This document shows, piece by piece, positions 1 through 14,300 of a stretch of 64,000 bases of DNA. The stretch is from Pogona vitticeps. Taxonomy: Eukaryota; Chordata; Lepidosauria; Squamata; Agamidae. Where the stretch lies: contig NC_135795.1 of NCBI RefSeq assembly GCF_051106095.1, positions 689,501 to 753,500 of the forward strand, read 5' to 3'. Within the stretch, counting starts at the first letter, position 1. Every line of letters starts with the position of its first letter. The notes below the pieces were generated by a model, which was not told the origin of the DNA, made no database searches, and was given only the letters and a program-made list of their open reading frames with translations. Position numbers and translations under genes: made by a program.

Positions 1-389
1 GATGGGGAAAGCGGTCCTGGATTCAGCCCGGAAAGAAGTTTTGCTCCAAGGCTCAGCTTCCGACCCAAAGCCTCTGGAAAGCGTAGAAATGAAAGCTACA
101 GCCTCACCCTTCACCCACGGCTAAGTATTTATTTAACCGACGACTCCCACCTTGCAGAGTAGCCGCCCTGGCCGAGCAGATTACAGACTCAAACCTTCTG
201 CGGTGAGAACATGTCTAATTATTCAAGCAGTAATAAAGGAGCATAAAACAGTGGCGTAGAAAACGCTGGCAACAAAAATAACAGTAGCAGACAAATATTT
301 ACTAAAACACCTCAAAGAGGATCCACACGCAGACGGGAATGAAAAGGCAGAGGACGGCTCCCTGCGAACCAGCCCGGGTAGAATCCTTC

Positions 390-410
390 CTCTCTCTCTC
401 TCTCTCTCTC
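390..410. repeat. (CT)n microsatellite
   Basis: Short perfect CT tract inside PRKCB intron 2. Confidence 0.9.
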
Positions 411-1145
411 CCAGGCAGGCATTTATGAGGGGAGGCGCTCTTTCAGATGGCCTGAATCCCAGTCAGCCCCAACAAGCTAAATTAAGCCCAGAAACAGGCA
501 GATGACTACTGGCTATTGTAAACATGTTTGATAAGCCATTGCTGTTGTTGATAAACACGGATAAAAACCTTTCTTGATTAAAATAAGGTCCCTGCTGGTA
601 GGGTGGCCACTCCCTCTCCTAGAGAGGACCGTGCTACCCCTGAAGACCTGGCAGAGGACAAGTCCCCTTTCTACTGGAAGCACTATCCTCTCTGGTTCAT
701 GATGGAAATGCCTCTGCATTATAGGACCAGTTGGTATTTACCCTGGCAGAGTGCTGAGCTTGTGACTACTGAAAAGAAGAAACCCCACTGGAAACTGGTA
801 CCGACACACATACAAACACACAGAAAGGAGAAAAAGTAAACCACCAGCCCTTTATGCATTTTCTAGGAAATCCAATCACAGATAAAGCAAGGGGAAAATG
901 ACTAAATTGAATTACAGAAGTCCCTGGAGCTAGGTTTCCTGTTCATAGAATTGACACTATTACTGAGTAGTCAGCCTGCCTCTTCCTGGCATAGAGGAGG
1001 AAGATACAAAAAGTGGCCTCCAAGGAAGAAAGAAGGCAGCAAACCAAAGATTATCAGTCTACATGTAGATCTAGAAAAGGCAAAAGGCACCTCCAGCTCT
1101 ATCTGACTATATGTCCACCCCACCTGCTACTTTTGCTGGTGCTCT

Positions 1146-1290
<145 letters not shown>

Positions 1291-2617
1291 GACTGGCTTT
1301 CTCACACACCCCGGGTGTGGCTGTCAGGTGTGTCACAATGGGGAAGCTCCTGGTTGTGAGGCTCTCCTTCTCCCTGGGAAGGTTGTGTAACCGCTCTGCA
1401 GAGAAGCCCTTCCAACTGCAACGCTTCATTTTTAACCTCACCCCTCACTGCTTTTTAAATCTCCCCCCTCCCGCCTCTACCATTGCTCGGGGGGGGGGCT
1501 GTCAAGCAGAAATCACCTGTGCCTCCTTTCCTCAGGTATGGAGTCTGGGATTTGTGTGTGCCTCCAAAGAATTGTTACGTTGCAAGTTCCATGGAGAAAG
1601 TCTGAGTGCTTCTCCTGGATTGACCTGGCAGCATGCACGATGCGCCAGATCCACCCAACAGGGCCGAGGCCTCGAGTAGCTCGAGGTTTGCCTCTTGACA
1701 GGAAGCACTTCACCAGATCCAAAGGAAAGCTACAGTGTTTTTCCCTTATCTATTCCCCCTCAAAAAAAAAAACTCCCTCTTCCCTTCCACCCACAACACC
1801 CCAGGCCAGGAGGACTCACCAGACCCATCCATGTGGACCTCCAAAATGGGCTTGGTTCTCAATGTAATCGTCCCCGTCCCCCCCACTTCCACAAACATAC
1901 GGCCCTGAAATACTTCTGATCTCTTACTCAGCAATCTGGAAAACTGCACACCGCATGTGTTCAGACTTTATGATTGAACCTTCGGAAGCATCCATTTTCA
2001 GATTCTTCTCTCCCCCCTCAACCCCCACTGTTGCAGGCAAGTTACTTCCAGAACAGTTATCTACTTACTCCGCAAGCGACTTAAGAACCCCAGCAAAAGC
2101 TCTAAGAACTTCTTGACACATGAACTGATAATGCTCCTCTGGGACTCGGCACATCAGTCTGGATAATCAGCGCCGCTTTCTGCCTTCAGCCCTTTCTTTC
2201 TCTCTCCCTCTCTCCCCCCCACCCCCACCTACAAGGAAAGAAAGACAGCAGAGAAGAAAGAACACAGAAGGGCCCCAAAACTCGACTAGATTTCTGTTAA
2301 GGAGAATCTACCCGTCCCACGCTGTCCCTAAAAATCACTCACAGCAGAGAGAACATTTTGTTCCTCAAGACAGGCAGGATCACATTATCCTAAATGTTCA
2401 GCACTCCTGAATTTACAAATGTGTTTTACAACTTCCAAGCATCTACAGAAATAGACTTCATTCTCTTTGTGCCGTCGAGAACTGATTTGCTCGGGAACAG
2501 ACCGGACTTCAGATGAGCTGTCAGGCTGGATCGAAGGAGAGCAAGCTGGCCTGCTAGCTCTTCCCCGACAGACACACTTGTGAAGCCCCCCCCCCCCCCC
2601 CCAGGAGGGTAGAAAGC

Positions 2618-2720
2618 AGGGTCGGTCAACCGGTGGCCCTTCGGAGGTTGCCAGACCTCCAGCACCCCTCGTCCTTCATCACTGGCCGGGCCAGCTAAGG
2701 GAGGGGGGGAATGCATGTTG
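2618..2720 (+). repeat. Decayed palindromic interspersed repeat (CAACTCCCATCATCC type)
   Basis: The stretch reads like a worn copy of a common reptile repeat whose two arms pair around 'ggactacaactcccatcatcc' and its complement ('...gtggcccttcggaggttgccagacctcc...'). Better copies are at 37206-37300 and 54375-54440. A poly-C run at 2587-2602 precedes it. Confidence 0.35.
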
Positions 2721-5466
2721 CCATCCTACAGCGTTGGGGAGGGGGGGACCTCAGCATATGGGGAATCATCATTTCTCCTTTAGCTGCCCTCAGAAGCCTC
2801 CCTTTTCCTACCATAGGATGGTCTGAAACCACCTATGCTAAGTGTGCAGGAGTCACAACACTGGTGAAGTGTTCCCTGCACTCCCCTCTTAAGGAGGGGT
2901 TTGCCAGTTTGGGGTGTGTGCGCGCACGCCCAACCCAGAAGCATTTCTGAAAGGCCAGGCAGTTGCGATGATCAGGACTGTTAGCCCCCCAGCCCTACCC
3001 CACTGCAGTCCCAAATTGGGATGGAGGGGGCTCCTCTTATACTTCAGGAAAGCCATTCTTGCCACTGCTGATTGGGCGGATATCATTTTTTGTCTGCTTT
3101 GACCCTAAAGGTCAAACCAGACATGATTCTCCCACTCTTCTCTTTTACTTGGAAAAGGTGTTTTGGGAGTGAGCAATCTCAGGAGGACAAAGGGGGAAAA
3201 ACGGTGGGTGGGGTTTTGTGGGATAACGTAGCTGCCAGGGTGAATTTGCCCAGCATTGTTCCGCGATCGCAGCCTCTCAGGTACGTGTTTTGTTCTTTAA
3301 AAAGTGCAACAGGGGGATAGGATCTGTTTCTACATCTCACTTCTGAGTTAAGGAGGCTGGCCCGCCCAATGGTCAGATCTGCGGAAAGACGGCCCGAGTC
3401 CACTCCATCGCAGCCCCAGTCCAGAGCAGTTGCTGAAAGGGACCCCCAAGGAGAAGTTTGAGAGGGGAATAAATTGACCTTCGCTGCTAAATCTGCCAAG
3501 TCTGGTGCATCTTCCGGGGGGAGGGGGGAGAGAAGATCACTCAAGTTTGTTCCCACTGTTACATTATTGAAAGCATGCTGCTCAAATCAAATGTCAAGGA
3601 TCTCTGCCGTAATACTAAACTGCCCGGAGAGAGAAAAGGAACGAGTTTCTCACAAAAAAAAAAAATGCTCCTTAGAGGAGAAAGAAAGAGAAGGTCTTCT
3701 CATGCCCTGCAAGGCTGGAATGAAACTTTTCCTGCCAACAGGGATGGGAAGCTTTGGATTCTGCTGGTGAGGCTTTGCACGCCCGGCCTCACAGGCCAGG
3801 AACGAGGCAGAGCCCCCCCCTTCCCAACCTGCCTCTTATGAGCGCACAGGAAAGGCGTGGTGGGCTCCAGAGGTGCAGCCAAGACCAGCTGTTTCCAAAC
3901 TTTGACTCCTGCCTTGAAAATAGAAGCTCCTAGGGGTTTCTGTTTTCTAATTATAACCAAGAGCCAACAATATATATATATATGCGCGTAACACTACAGC
4001 CCCACATGTAATGGTCAGCTCCTTCGCTCATTCTCCGGCAGCCGCCCGTTGCAAGGTCTGAAAATGACAATGGATCCCTTGGAGCAGAAAGGGAAAAACA
4101 AGCCAGGTCTTCAAAAGCTAGAACTCCACTTTGTGGCCCCTCCTGCTTCTTTCCTCGTCTCTTCAGGAACAGGGGTTCTGTTTAACGTCAGGCCTCTCCC
4201 AAGACATGAATGTCACCCAACAGCCTACAGCCCGGAACTCTCCCATCTTTCCGAGATCGGGAGAGAACGATACTGGGCACAGGGCGGCCCTCCCAACATG
4301 CTGGACACCCAGCTTCGGTGCTGTGGTCCTTTTAGAAATTGCTGGAAGAAAAGCGTTTGATTTCCTCCAGAAAGAGGTTACGATACAAAGGAGGGGAGCC
4401 AGGCAGCGAGAGGATGAATCAGGTGCTATTTTTAAAACGTCCCTCCAGGAGAACAACAAGGTAGGACAGTCTCTCCAGCTGGCCAAATTTTCACTTTGCC
4501 ATGAAGGCAAGATACCTGTAGGTTAAAAAAAAAAATCATCTTCCCAGGAAGGCACAAGACCAGTTCAGCCATAGTATTAAATGATGTTTATGTATATTTG
4601 GAATTCCTGCTATGGAATTTAGAAACAGTCACGGTTGGGCTGTGGAGAAGCACAACATTCACAAGAAACAGATGCTGAGTGAAGTTCTCTGTGGCCATTT
4701 TAAACCTACAAACAAGCCTGGGGCAGGAGTTTCCACTTTGATATTTGTTCACATTTCCGTGTTGGCCTTCATGGTGCAAAGCAGAGCTTCTGGGCTCCAG
4801 GGAAGCTGATCTGTGCCGAAAAAGGAGTCTCACCTGAGAAAAGCATCCCTTCTCCACCCCCAAAGTGGGCACCTGAAGAACAGGATCCTCTGTTCTAAAA
4901 CAAAAAAAAATTTAAAATCCTGTCTATCTACAAAATCTCTCACCTGCAAGAGCCATCATCGCTTGAGATGCTCCCGACTGCGCCACATCCCTCTGTATCC
5001 ATCCCACGCGGTTCAGGATACAGGACCTCACTTGCAGGGGCACCCGCTTCCTGAAATATAGCCCCCTCCATGTAACAAAGGATGGAACAACTCTGTGGCA
5101 GCAAAAACAGACCCTGGAAACACTCGTCCCCACACCAACTTTTATCTGATTGTTTCCAAGGCTGGTCCTTAGCTATCTCCTGTCTTATGAGGGTTTTGTT
5201 GAAGTTGCATGGCTTCCTTATGTTGCAGGCTTGTTTGCTTAATGTGTGGTTTAATTGATTTCATTAATAGATTGAATAGCAGCTCCTGAGCAACATCAGA
5301 GAGAGGAAGCTATAGCAACTGAAGGAGATTTGCTTTGAAGTGCACATTCCTCTGTTTGAAGGGAAGGTTTTTCTCTGCCATGGTTCCCCAAGCCTTCCCG
5401 TGTCCTTACTCGAACCGGGAGACGGAACCAGACGCAGGTGTCATGGGTGAGAGTCTGCCTCTCTCT

Positions 5467-5662
5467 GTGGTCGCTTTGTGCCATCCAGTCCCATCGGACT
5501 CATGCTGATCCTTGCGGGGTTTCCAAGCTCTGTGAGAGGTCTGAGGAGTGGTTTAACCAGGGTCGCCTCCCCGGGGAGCATCCTTGGCTGAGCAGAGATT
5601 TGAACCCAGGTCTCTGAGCTCCAGCCTGTGACTCTGCCCATTGTACCAGCCTGCCCTCTGCC
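5467..5662 (-). repeat. Sauria-type tRNA-derived SINE
   Basis: On the minus strand the head carries a pol III B-box-like GGTTCAAATC inside CTCAGAGACCTGGGTTCAAATCTCTGCTCAGCC. The tail reads GGAAACCCCGCAAGGATCAGCATGAGTCCGATGGGACTGGATGGCAC, the BovB-like 3' end known for Sauria SINEs. It is a decayed, near full-length copy. Confidence 0.7.
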
Positions 5663-6199
5663 TGTCTAGAGCAACTGAAAAGGGAGTGAGGGAGGAAAGC
5701 TTCTAGGAGCGGGCGTCTTCCTTCCTGGGGTCGGGGGTGTGTGTGAGTGGGTGGCAGATCCGCCCAATCCAGCCTTCCGTGGTGGGTGGAGTCGCCTGGA
5801 ACGTGAGCATGGGTGGCCCCCCCAGGAAGCGGTTACCAGGGCTGGGTTGGGGGCACCCCTTCAGGACCCCTTCCATTGGCAACCCTCGCCGAGTGAGCCA
5901 TAATGCTTGTCTGGCCCGTGTGCCCCCCCCACGTCCTTTCTCCATCATGCCTTTCTCCATCATGCCCACCCCCCCAGCACAGCGCAGTGTGTGCCCCGTG
6001 GTTCCAGAGGGGCATGGTTTCTCTGCCTCCACGTAGGCCACACACACCACAACACACAATGCATTCCCTACCAGGGAAGAAGGTGATTATTCTTATTTTG
6101 ACAGAAATTTCTCACAGCCTTCTAAGAATGCAACATAACCTTTTAACGCAGCTGTGATGATTTTAGCCATAAATAACTGGGAGCTATTTCTGTTGTGAA

Positions 6200-6200
<1 letters not shown>

Positions 6201-6231
<31 letters not shown>
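6201..6231. repeat. (GT)n microsatellite
   Basis: A GT tract of about 30 bp with one interruption. Confidence 0.9.
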
Positions 6232-6469
6232 TGATTTTTTAAAAGGCCTTATGTGGGAGCCTGAGAAAAGAATGACAGAAAAACAGCCTGAACCCAACCA
6301 CAACCCCTTCCTTGTCACACTCCTGCGCAAACCCCTTGTCGCCCTTCTAGCAGCAGCACCATTTGGCAACATCGGGACCTCAAATGTGCAGGGATTCCCC
6401 TCCTCCAAGATTTCAGAAGGCAATGCCTTTGAGGCAGCCAGAGAGGTATGTACAGGGAACAGCGCACCA

Positions 6470-6630
6470 CACCCAGGATGCAGGAGGCTGGATTGTGTTC
6501 CATCTCCACTCAGCTATGGAAACTCAACGGTTATGGCCAAACAGACCTTGAATGGGCCCCACACCTCAAAAACATCCTGAGGGTTGCCCTAAGTCAGAAG
6601 TAACTTGATTGCACATACGCACGTGCAAAC
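6470..6630 (+). repeat. Sauria-type SINE, decayed
   Basis: A weak head (tccatctccactcagctatggaa) is followed by the typical tail 'gagggttgccctaagtcagaagtaacttgattgcacatac'. The copy is old and worn. Confidence 0.6.
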
Positions 6631-9600
6631 TCATGTACATGCACACACCCTGACCCTATCCGTCCAGGGACAAATCTCTGCTTCCTTAAGGACTAGAATC
6701 TTAAACTTCAAATTAGCATAATGAAAACTATAAGAAACCAAAGACTCATGCACTGCATGGCTGGACTGAAATTGCCAGGCATTTGCGTCTTCATTTTGTA
6801 CGACCCAGGATTATTTTTTCCCAAAGAAGATTTGAAAATGCAGAGATCGTGTCACACACCCAGGGACGGGGGAAGCTGGAAGGTCTCCTGAAGAGGACAA
6901 GGTTTGTTGGCCCCAATCCGCGTGGCCTTTCTCCTGTCCTCCAGTTCAGGCTGTCCCCGAGAGAGCCAGGAAGGAGTCAGGCCCCCCGTCAGGCCCTCCA
7001 GCTTCCGGCTCTGCCTGGAGCTCTCCGTGGTGCTGTCTCTCCTCCTCTCTCTTTGGGAACAAAGATCCCTGGTGAGTCAGGATCTCCTGTGCCCCCCCAG
7101 CGGGGGGGGGGGGGGCTTCGGTGCAGGGATGACAAGCCCACAGGGCTGCCATGGGGCTCCCCAGCCAAGACAGAGGACCAAAGTAAGCTTGCCCCCCCCA
7201 GATGGGGACCCAGCCTTGATTCTCCCGCCCCACAAAGGAGGGGCAAGGAGAAGGGGGTACGGAAAGAGCAGGGCCCCATTCCACGGGCCCTTCCAGGACC
7301 GGGCTGGAATCACAAACTCGGTGACCCCCTTTCAAGGTCAGCCCAGCTGGGGCAAAGCGCCAAGGGGATCCTGCGGTTACTGGCTGGCCCACCCCGGCGT
7401 TCCCTTAGCCTGGGACCTGTTCTCCCCACTCAGATGTCTCTTGGGGGGGGGAGCTCGGAGCTGAGGTGGGCCCTGATCCTGGGCCTTTGGGGGCTGCTAC
7501 TTCCCTAGCCTGGCTTCAAAGGGAGAAAGCGTCCGGGCCCTTTCCCTCCACCCTCGGTCTCTGGCCTTCAGCATTTCAGAGAGGGCTGTCCTGCCAAAAG
7601 GGCCACGCGAAGGCTTGTTTGATTTGGTTTTGTGTCGCTTTTTCCTGTGCTATTTTTGGGGTCTGCCTCACTTTCACTTCTGCTTTCATGGAGGCGGCCC
7701 CGAACTTCTCCCTGCAGAGGGAAAGGGTGCCAGTCTCTTCCCTGACGGCTCTCGGGCCTTTCTTCACAAGATCCCCGCAGGCCACAGAAGAGGGCCGCAA
7801 AGGTGGAAATTCAACCCGTCACCGCTAGGCTGTTGCTTTGCTTTGAAAGCTCAGGATTGGATATAGCCAGCGAGTGTTTTGCCCCAGAGGCAGCTGGAAT
7901 GGCCAGCAAAGCCCCTCTCTCTGCAAGGCGGCCCGGCAGAGCGGGCTTTACCTGCTGGAGTGCTATGCAGGGAGCAGAGGCACCAAAGCCCTTGCAGTGT
8001 TCCCAGCATCAGAGTTTCAAGAAACACCTGACAGCTTCGAGCAACAGTCAAACCCACTTTGTGCCTCGTCGGGAGCTGCTCAACCCCAATAACAACTCAG
8101 GCCTGAACTTGTTGGGTGCTCTCTTCCACCCCGCTTGCACCCGGAGTCTAGTCAGATCTGAGAGTGGAACTCTTTTACTGCTAGGATGCAGATTTGCACC
8201 ACGTGGCAAACAACAACAACAAACACAGGACCCTTATTTCAGAGTGGGCCGAGGGGACCTTGCCATAAACAACTGTTCGGGCGGATTTTCTCCCCCTTCT
8301 TCCCTTAGAAACTAGCTGCGTCTTTTCCCCCTCCCCCCCTTAATTTAATTAAGCGCCGTATATTAGCACAGACACAGCTGTCAACCTGCCAAGACCCAAG
8401 ATGTGGGCTGAGAGATACTCCAACAGGCGCCGAAATATCAGAAGGAAGGACACGACAACAAATGAGCAGCAGCGGAGGAGGAGGAGGCTTCGCTGGCTGG
8501 CAGGTGAGGCTGAGAGCGGAACCGCTTCCGCTGGCTTTCACAATCCATGACTTTTCCATGCCAGGAAATTAAATCTGGGGAAGTAGAAATGACAGGACTC
8601 TTGGGCGGGGGGGGGGGGGGAACCGAGGCCCTTCCTGGTGGAATCGGCAAAGCCTCCTGGCTTGAGGCCTTGGTGGGAAAGCCACAAGGCAGGACTCAGC
8701 GTCGCTGCCGTCAACCTTGGTTCAGAATCCAACGTGGATCGGGGCCACCACTCCATGCAACAGGGACCTCAACCCGACAGCCACCAGGGAGGTAAAGAAT
8801 CCTCCCTAAATTCTTGGTCCTCATCCATTCACTCCATCTCAGCTGGAAGAGGGACCTCACAGATGAATTTTTGAGCCACGTGAGATTCTCTAAATGAGGT
8901 GGAAAGGATATACTTTTCTTGCTCTGATTTCTTCACACTCTCTCTCTGAGCAAAACTAAGGCCTCGTCTCTTCAAAAACCAAAGCACACAGGTTCTGCAA
9001 AGCACAGGAGGACTCCCTGGTTCCAGCACTTCTAACCCTTTAAACAACTCCATACAACTAGACAACAACGTTTTGTATAAACGTGCACTGAAACATTGTT
9101 TGTATTAAGGCCAGTCTGCAAGGTTTCACTTAATTTGTGGAAGAATTGTTCTTCTCCTCACTTTCCTGGCCCACAAAACACCTCACCCCCCTAAGGGTCA
9201 CGGAGGGTGCTTTTGTGGTTCCTTGTCCTCATCCAGGAGGACATGACAAGACGTCTATTCCTAGCCGAGACCCGCATCTCAGTTTTCTGCGGCGCAGCTC
9301 TCTGGGTCTAAAGCACAGGCCAGCCCACACTGTCTTTATGCCAGTTCCACTGTCCCGGACCTCCTCTTTTAAACTCCCTCTTGGTCGGGAGCTTGCACCG
9401 CCAGACAGCCTTAGTTCCCACCCGAGCAAAGGAAATCACATCAAGGAGCATCGGTCTACAGTCCTTTCTTCTAAAAACTTTTAGAGAATTGGCCGACTCT
9501 CAGAACTAGGGAAAACAGGCACATTCCATCAACAGAGCCCCAGTCCAGTTCACAGGTCAATCCAGGGCCTTGAAACAGATCCCGGCTTGGTCCAGAGTTT

Positions 9601-10939
9601 TCTCTGCCCCATCGGGTGAAATCTGTGCCCTCGTTCCAAACTGGTTTCTAAGCCTCCCACAGATTTGCCCCAGAAACCCAAACGGGTGGCAGCTTTCCAG
9701 GCTCTCCACTGACATTGCCCACCAACAAGGAGATGGAATAGACCTGAAAATGGGAAATAAACCTGCCAAATTTTGGACGTCAGAGATTTGCATGCCAAGC
9801 TCTTCTAGAATTTGGGGTTGTTTTTTTTTTTTAACTTTTAAAAAGTTTGCTTTTGCAAAAAATGGCTTGAATGGTTTGTGCCACAAATGGAGCTGTACAT
9901 TGCTTTGCTTCAACCTTGCCCTCCCACTTCAAATAGAAAAAGGGTCTGAATCAGGCCAGTTGGGTCACTAGTGGGGGCTTTGGCAGAATTTGGTGCACAG
10001 CCTGAACTGACACTTCTATGGTATAAGAGCAGCAGCCTTTATTCAGCTTGCTTTACTAGAGGAACCAGCCGCCAACTTCTCACTGCCCCCCAGCCGTCGC
10101 CGCACAGCCCCTGTGCATATCTTCGCCCTTGGAATTCTGAAAGGACCGTCTGAAGCCTGACAATCCAGTTCCCTGGTTTTCGTTTTCGCCCAGTTGTACT
10201 GACGCTCCACAACTTCCTAGCTCTTATTGCAACACAGAGCATATAAAATATACATATGTAATATTATAATCTTTTACTGCCAAGAGGAAAGTGATCTTTC
10301 GTGAGGAAAAGCCCTCTGAAAAGTAGGCCGCGTCTTCATAAAAATGTATATTAACACCGCCTTCAGGATGGCAAAGAGTGAATCTGCCTAACGCTGCAGC
10401 CCACCTTCTCGCTGACGGCAAGCACAGGCCACCAATGAGTTGCCCCGGGGAGCGCTTGCCACTACTTCTGTGCCAGGAAACACTTCCTCGAGATCGAATC
10501 GGGAGACTTTAAGCTGTTATTAGGAACTAATTAACCACCTAGCTATTGACAAGGGTGGCCTGGAAAAGCAGAGCAGAGGAGAAACGGCCCCCTCCTCCAG
10601 ACACAGCCTGTCTTGCTGGAATTTTAACCTACCCCCCCTCCAAAAAAAACATTAGGCATGTGATCTATTTGCAGAAAAAAGATTAAGGGTCATATTCAAT
10701 TGGTTTATTTGTATCACTAAAAAAAAACTGCATATATCCCAAGCTTATCTCTTTGCCCTGGATTTGTGCTTGTGTAGCTCCCTAGATTGGAGAGGCCCCC
10801 AGGCACGGAGTTCCCGTGTGCCTCACGGGAAAGGAGCCGGCCTGCGTGGCTGATGGGATTATGTCTCCTGCAACCCTCCCGTGGAGCCTTGGACAAGCTA
10901 TCCTCTGTGTGTGTGTCTGTGTGTGTGTGTGTCCGAGAG

Positions 10940-11034
10940 TACCTCCAGAAGGAGGACCTGAGAAACCACCTCAGAGTAATTCATGCCCAGCGCTTCACCA
11001 CAAGTTGGAATCAACTTGACAGCACATTGTTTTG
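10940..11034 (+). repeat. Sauria-type SINE tail fragment
   Basis: '...ctgagaaaccacctcag...' followed by 'cacaagttggaatcaacttgacagcacattg' matches the 3' half of squamate BovB-tailed SINEs. It abuts another SINE head at 11034. Confidence 0.6.
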
Positions 11035-11180
11035 AGAGCCAGCGCTGTGCAGCAGGTAAGGCATCAGAGTAGGACTCGGAAGACTTTGGTTCAATTCCCC
11101 ACCCGGCCACAGAAATTCACAGGAAAGTGGCAATGATAAAACCCCTTGAACATCTTGCATACCTAAAAAACTCCGCTTGT
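11034..11180 (+). repeat. Sauria-type SINE (head plus body)
   Basis: It begins 'gagccagcgctgtgcagcagg'. A pol III B-box-like 'ggttcaattccccacccggcca' follows, then 'ggcaatgataaaaccccttgaacatcttgcatacctaaaaaactcc', a body shared by these SINEs. Confidence 0.65.
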
Positions 11181-11274
11181 GTACCCAGTGGAGTTTTTGC
11201 CAGGAGCAGGAAGCAACTGGGCGACCTGTAGCAGAGCAACAAGAAGGATCCACGTGCCTTCCAGTTGTTCCAAA

Positions 11275-11375
11275 CGTATGTGCCTCCTCCTCCTCAGGCA
11301 CAATGGGGGGATCGAACTCTGGCTCCGCAGCCAGACGCTCCAACTCACCAAGCTATCCCGCCTGCAATAAACGGC
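11275..11375 (-). repeat. tRNA-headed SINE of a second type
   Basis: On the minus strand the sequence reads like a tRNA with A and B boxes: 'gggatagcttggtgagttgg' followed by 'ctgcggagccagagttcgatccccc'. It is more tRNA-like than the neighbouring Sauria-type copies. It appears to sit in or against the SINE at 11034-11180. Confidence 0.55.
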
Positions 11376-14300
11376 TTCCTGGGGAAGCCAGCTACAAAGA
11401 CGGACATAAGCACCAGACGTCCCGTTCCACACAGCATCTGCATTTGCGCATTAGTCCAAGGAATGTACGGTATAATGCATAGCTCCCATGGCTTTCAATG
11501 TACTTATCTATTAGCCACCTAACATACAGGCACTAGAAATGGCCAAAATGCCTCCTGGATGCTCATTTCTGCGTCCTGTTGTGCAGCTCGACTAGGTGAT
11601 CTGATACAGGTTGCATGCCTGTCTTAATCTCCACGTATTCCTTGTGCATTAAGTACTAATTTGATAATTGCATTTCCCCCCCTTAAGTCTGCTACACTAG
11701 CACCATCTCTTATTAAACATACACCTCATATGGACAGAAAAGGAAAGCCAGGCCAGGTTTTGAGAGGAGTCTGGCTGTCTCCCTGCAGGAACCTAGAAAA
11801 TAGAACAGATTCCCAAGGGCCAAGACTTGGCAAAGCAGCCAGCGATTCAACTGGTGTACCTTGCCTGATCGCAGTGTACCCAGAATGGCAGATTCTTTGC
11901 TAATGGCAGAACTTTCCCAAAGCAGCCACTGGGACTCAAAATCAGAAGAAAACAAGCTGTTTCCCCCACAAGCCCAGTCAAATCTTTCACTGGGTCCATT
12001 CTGTTATCCCCCCGCCCATTTTATGCTGCCTAGATACGTACAGGTCAAACCTCAACATGAGCACAGATTTGTAGATGAAGGAACCCTACCGCTTTAATGG
12101 TGCCAGCATGAGGACTTAAAAGCCTTGTGAGGTATTTGAGGCCAGACGCGAGAGCGGAGGAAAGCTGAAATGCTAACAGTTAGGCGGGCAAGAAAATAGG
12201 ATTTGCCTCCGCCCCACCCCAATGGGCCTGCTTTTATGAAAAATAGATATTTTTCTCCCACAGTGAGAGCACTGGAAGAAAAATATCTGCAGTTCCAGGC
12301 ACCGTACGGAGGAAAGTCAGAAAACAGCTTTAGGACCGTGTCCGAGGCCAGTGGACAATGACTGGTCAAGGTGCTGTGAGGCCACGGATTGCTCACAAAA
12401 TGTTGATGGGCAGGATGCAAACACCGGCGCCGGCGCGCCTGCAAAGACAACGGCTTCCTGCAAAGGAACTGGAAGTCTGCATGGCTGGGTCGCCACGAAG
12501 GCCTCGCACAGGCTTGGTGGGTAGAACAGCAGACAGAGAGCAGGAGACGCCATAAGGAGAGAACCCAGGAGGTTGGGAAGCCGGGCACAAAGGGAACGTC
12601 AAGAAGGCGCCACAGGGCAAGCTGGAAGCCGGAGGCCGAGGGAAGAGGTGGGCAGAGAAGACCGAGGGGTGAGTCAAGATGGAGAGCTCCCTTCTGGAGC
12701 GGGGACCCCTTCGTCCACCCAGGCTCAGCTCCCCCCCCCGCCCTGTTCCGGGGGAGCGTGGCCCTCCAGGCACACAGCTCGAGTCTAGCAATGAGCAGCA
12801 AGTAATAAGGGGTCAAAAGGCCCTTGAAGGAAACCGCATTTCAAACAAAATCCTGACTCCAGAGCCGGCTCACACATTCAACGGAAAAGTGTCACGTGTG
12901 CGACAAACTCTCACCCCGCCTGCCCCCGGTGTGTGTGAAGCAACTGACCCAGGCCAGGAGGTGTTCGTGCTCTTTGCTGTACCTCAAACTATGTGCATCT
13001 TGGCCATCGTTTGCCAGGAAGGAAAAAGGCATCAGCCAAAACTTGGCACGGAAGCACTCTAGCTTGGAATCCATACTTGACAGAATGTCCAACAATTAAT
13101 ATTTCCAGGCAGCTCACGACCGATGGATTCAGGGGCTGGAGGCGCCGTACGAGGAGGAGCTCAAAACACTGAAAGGAAACCAGTCAAGGCTCACCCAAAG
13201 GGTGTCTCACAAACATGGGATCCGACCACAACAGAGCCACTGCCAGCACCTGTGACAGTCGGGACACAACACGTGTGTCCCCCTCAAGTGTGCTGGAAGA
13301 ATAGCCGCCAGAAGCCAGAGGCCAGAAAGCTTCGCCTGGAGAGCCAGCAAGGCCGACGTTCAGCTTCCAGGAGACTTTAAAATTCACCCTCATTTCCAGC
13401 TGCTCAGCCAAGAAAGTCAGGAAAGGGTCAACACACCAGTAAGGTGGAAGATCTAATTCTATCTTGTTTACACACAGCCCCTTTTAACAATTACATTCGT
13501 TTTAAATACATACTTAAATTTATAGGGTACTGTAAGGCCAGACCCTGATTATATAGACCTGCCAAGGTAAAACCAAAAGGGTTCTTTATTCCCCCTGAAA
13601 TACTACTCGTTAAGAAGCCTCAGGCTAATATTCTGCATTGCTCACCAGTCGCACGACTCGGTGTGCAAGGGGAAGACCAAGGGCCTAAGACTTTATGGGC
13701 AGCCCTCTTCCAGAGCCATAGATCCTGTTCGAGGTACACTGACAGGCAGGGGTAACAGGATGTGGCCTCTCAGCCTTCGCAGAAAAGTCCCATTGAAGAC
13801 TTGCCCCTTTTAAGTCCTGTCAGATTAAGTTTCAGAGCAAACCCAGTAAACATCTGGTCGATGCATTAGGACATTCATTCATGACTTGTTAATTAGGATG
13901 CAGATTTATGCCCCGCTTGCCTGCTCTCCATCAGCCAAGAGATTCTGCGCCTGTCTCTCGTCTTCCCTGCTTTTTACAAAACAACCCAGCAAGGAAGGCC
14001 AGTCTTGGGGGGGAGCAGCATTTCATCGCTCTGTGGGAGGTTTAAGTGGAGGGTCCCAGAGCCCATTCTAGGAAGCCTGAGCATCGTCTTTCCCCGCAGC
14101 TTCCCTGGCGGAAGAGAAACCTCTGTGATGATGATGCTAATATTAACTGGGGAAATGTTCATGGGAAAACACAATGTTAAAAAGCCGACCATTTTTGTTA
14201 AAACTACATACTAATTTGTTATGGTAAAGCTAGAGAACCTCCCGCTCAGTCCATAGCTTGATGGATTGATGCCTTTTCTCTTAGCTGGACTTCCACAAAG

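Noticed and set aside
6783-7508. 241-codon plus-strand frame in PRKCB intron 2
   Set aside because: Pro/Gly/Ser-rich, crosses a poly-G run, no family match.
11275-11375. tRNA-like sequence with A and B boxes
   Set aside because: It is embedded among SINE pieces and lacks a full cloverleaf by eye; it is a SINE head, not a tRNA gene.
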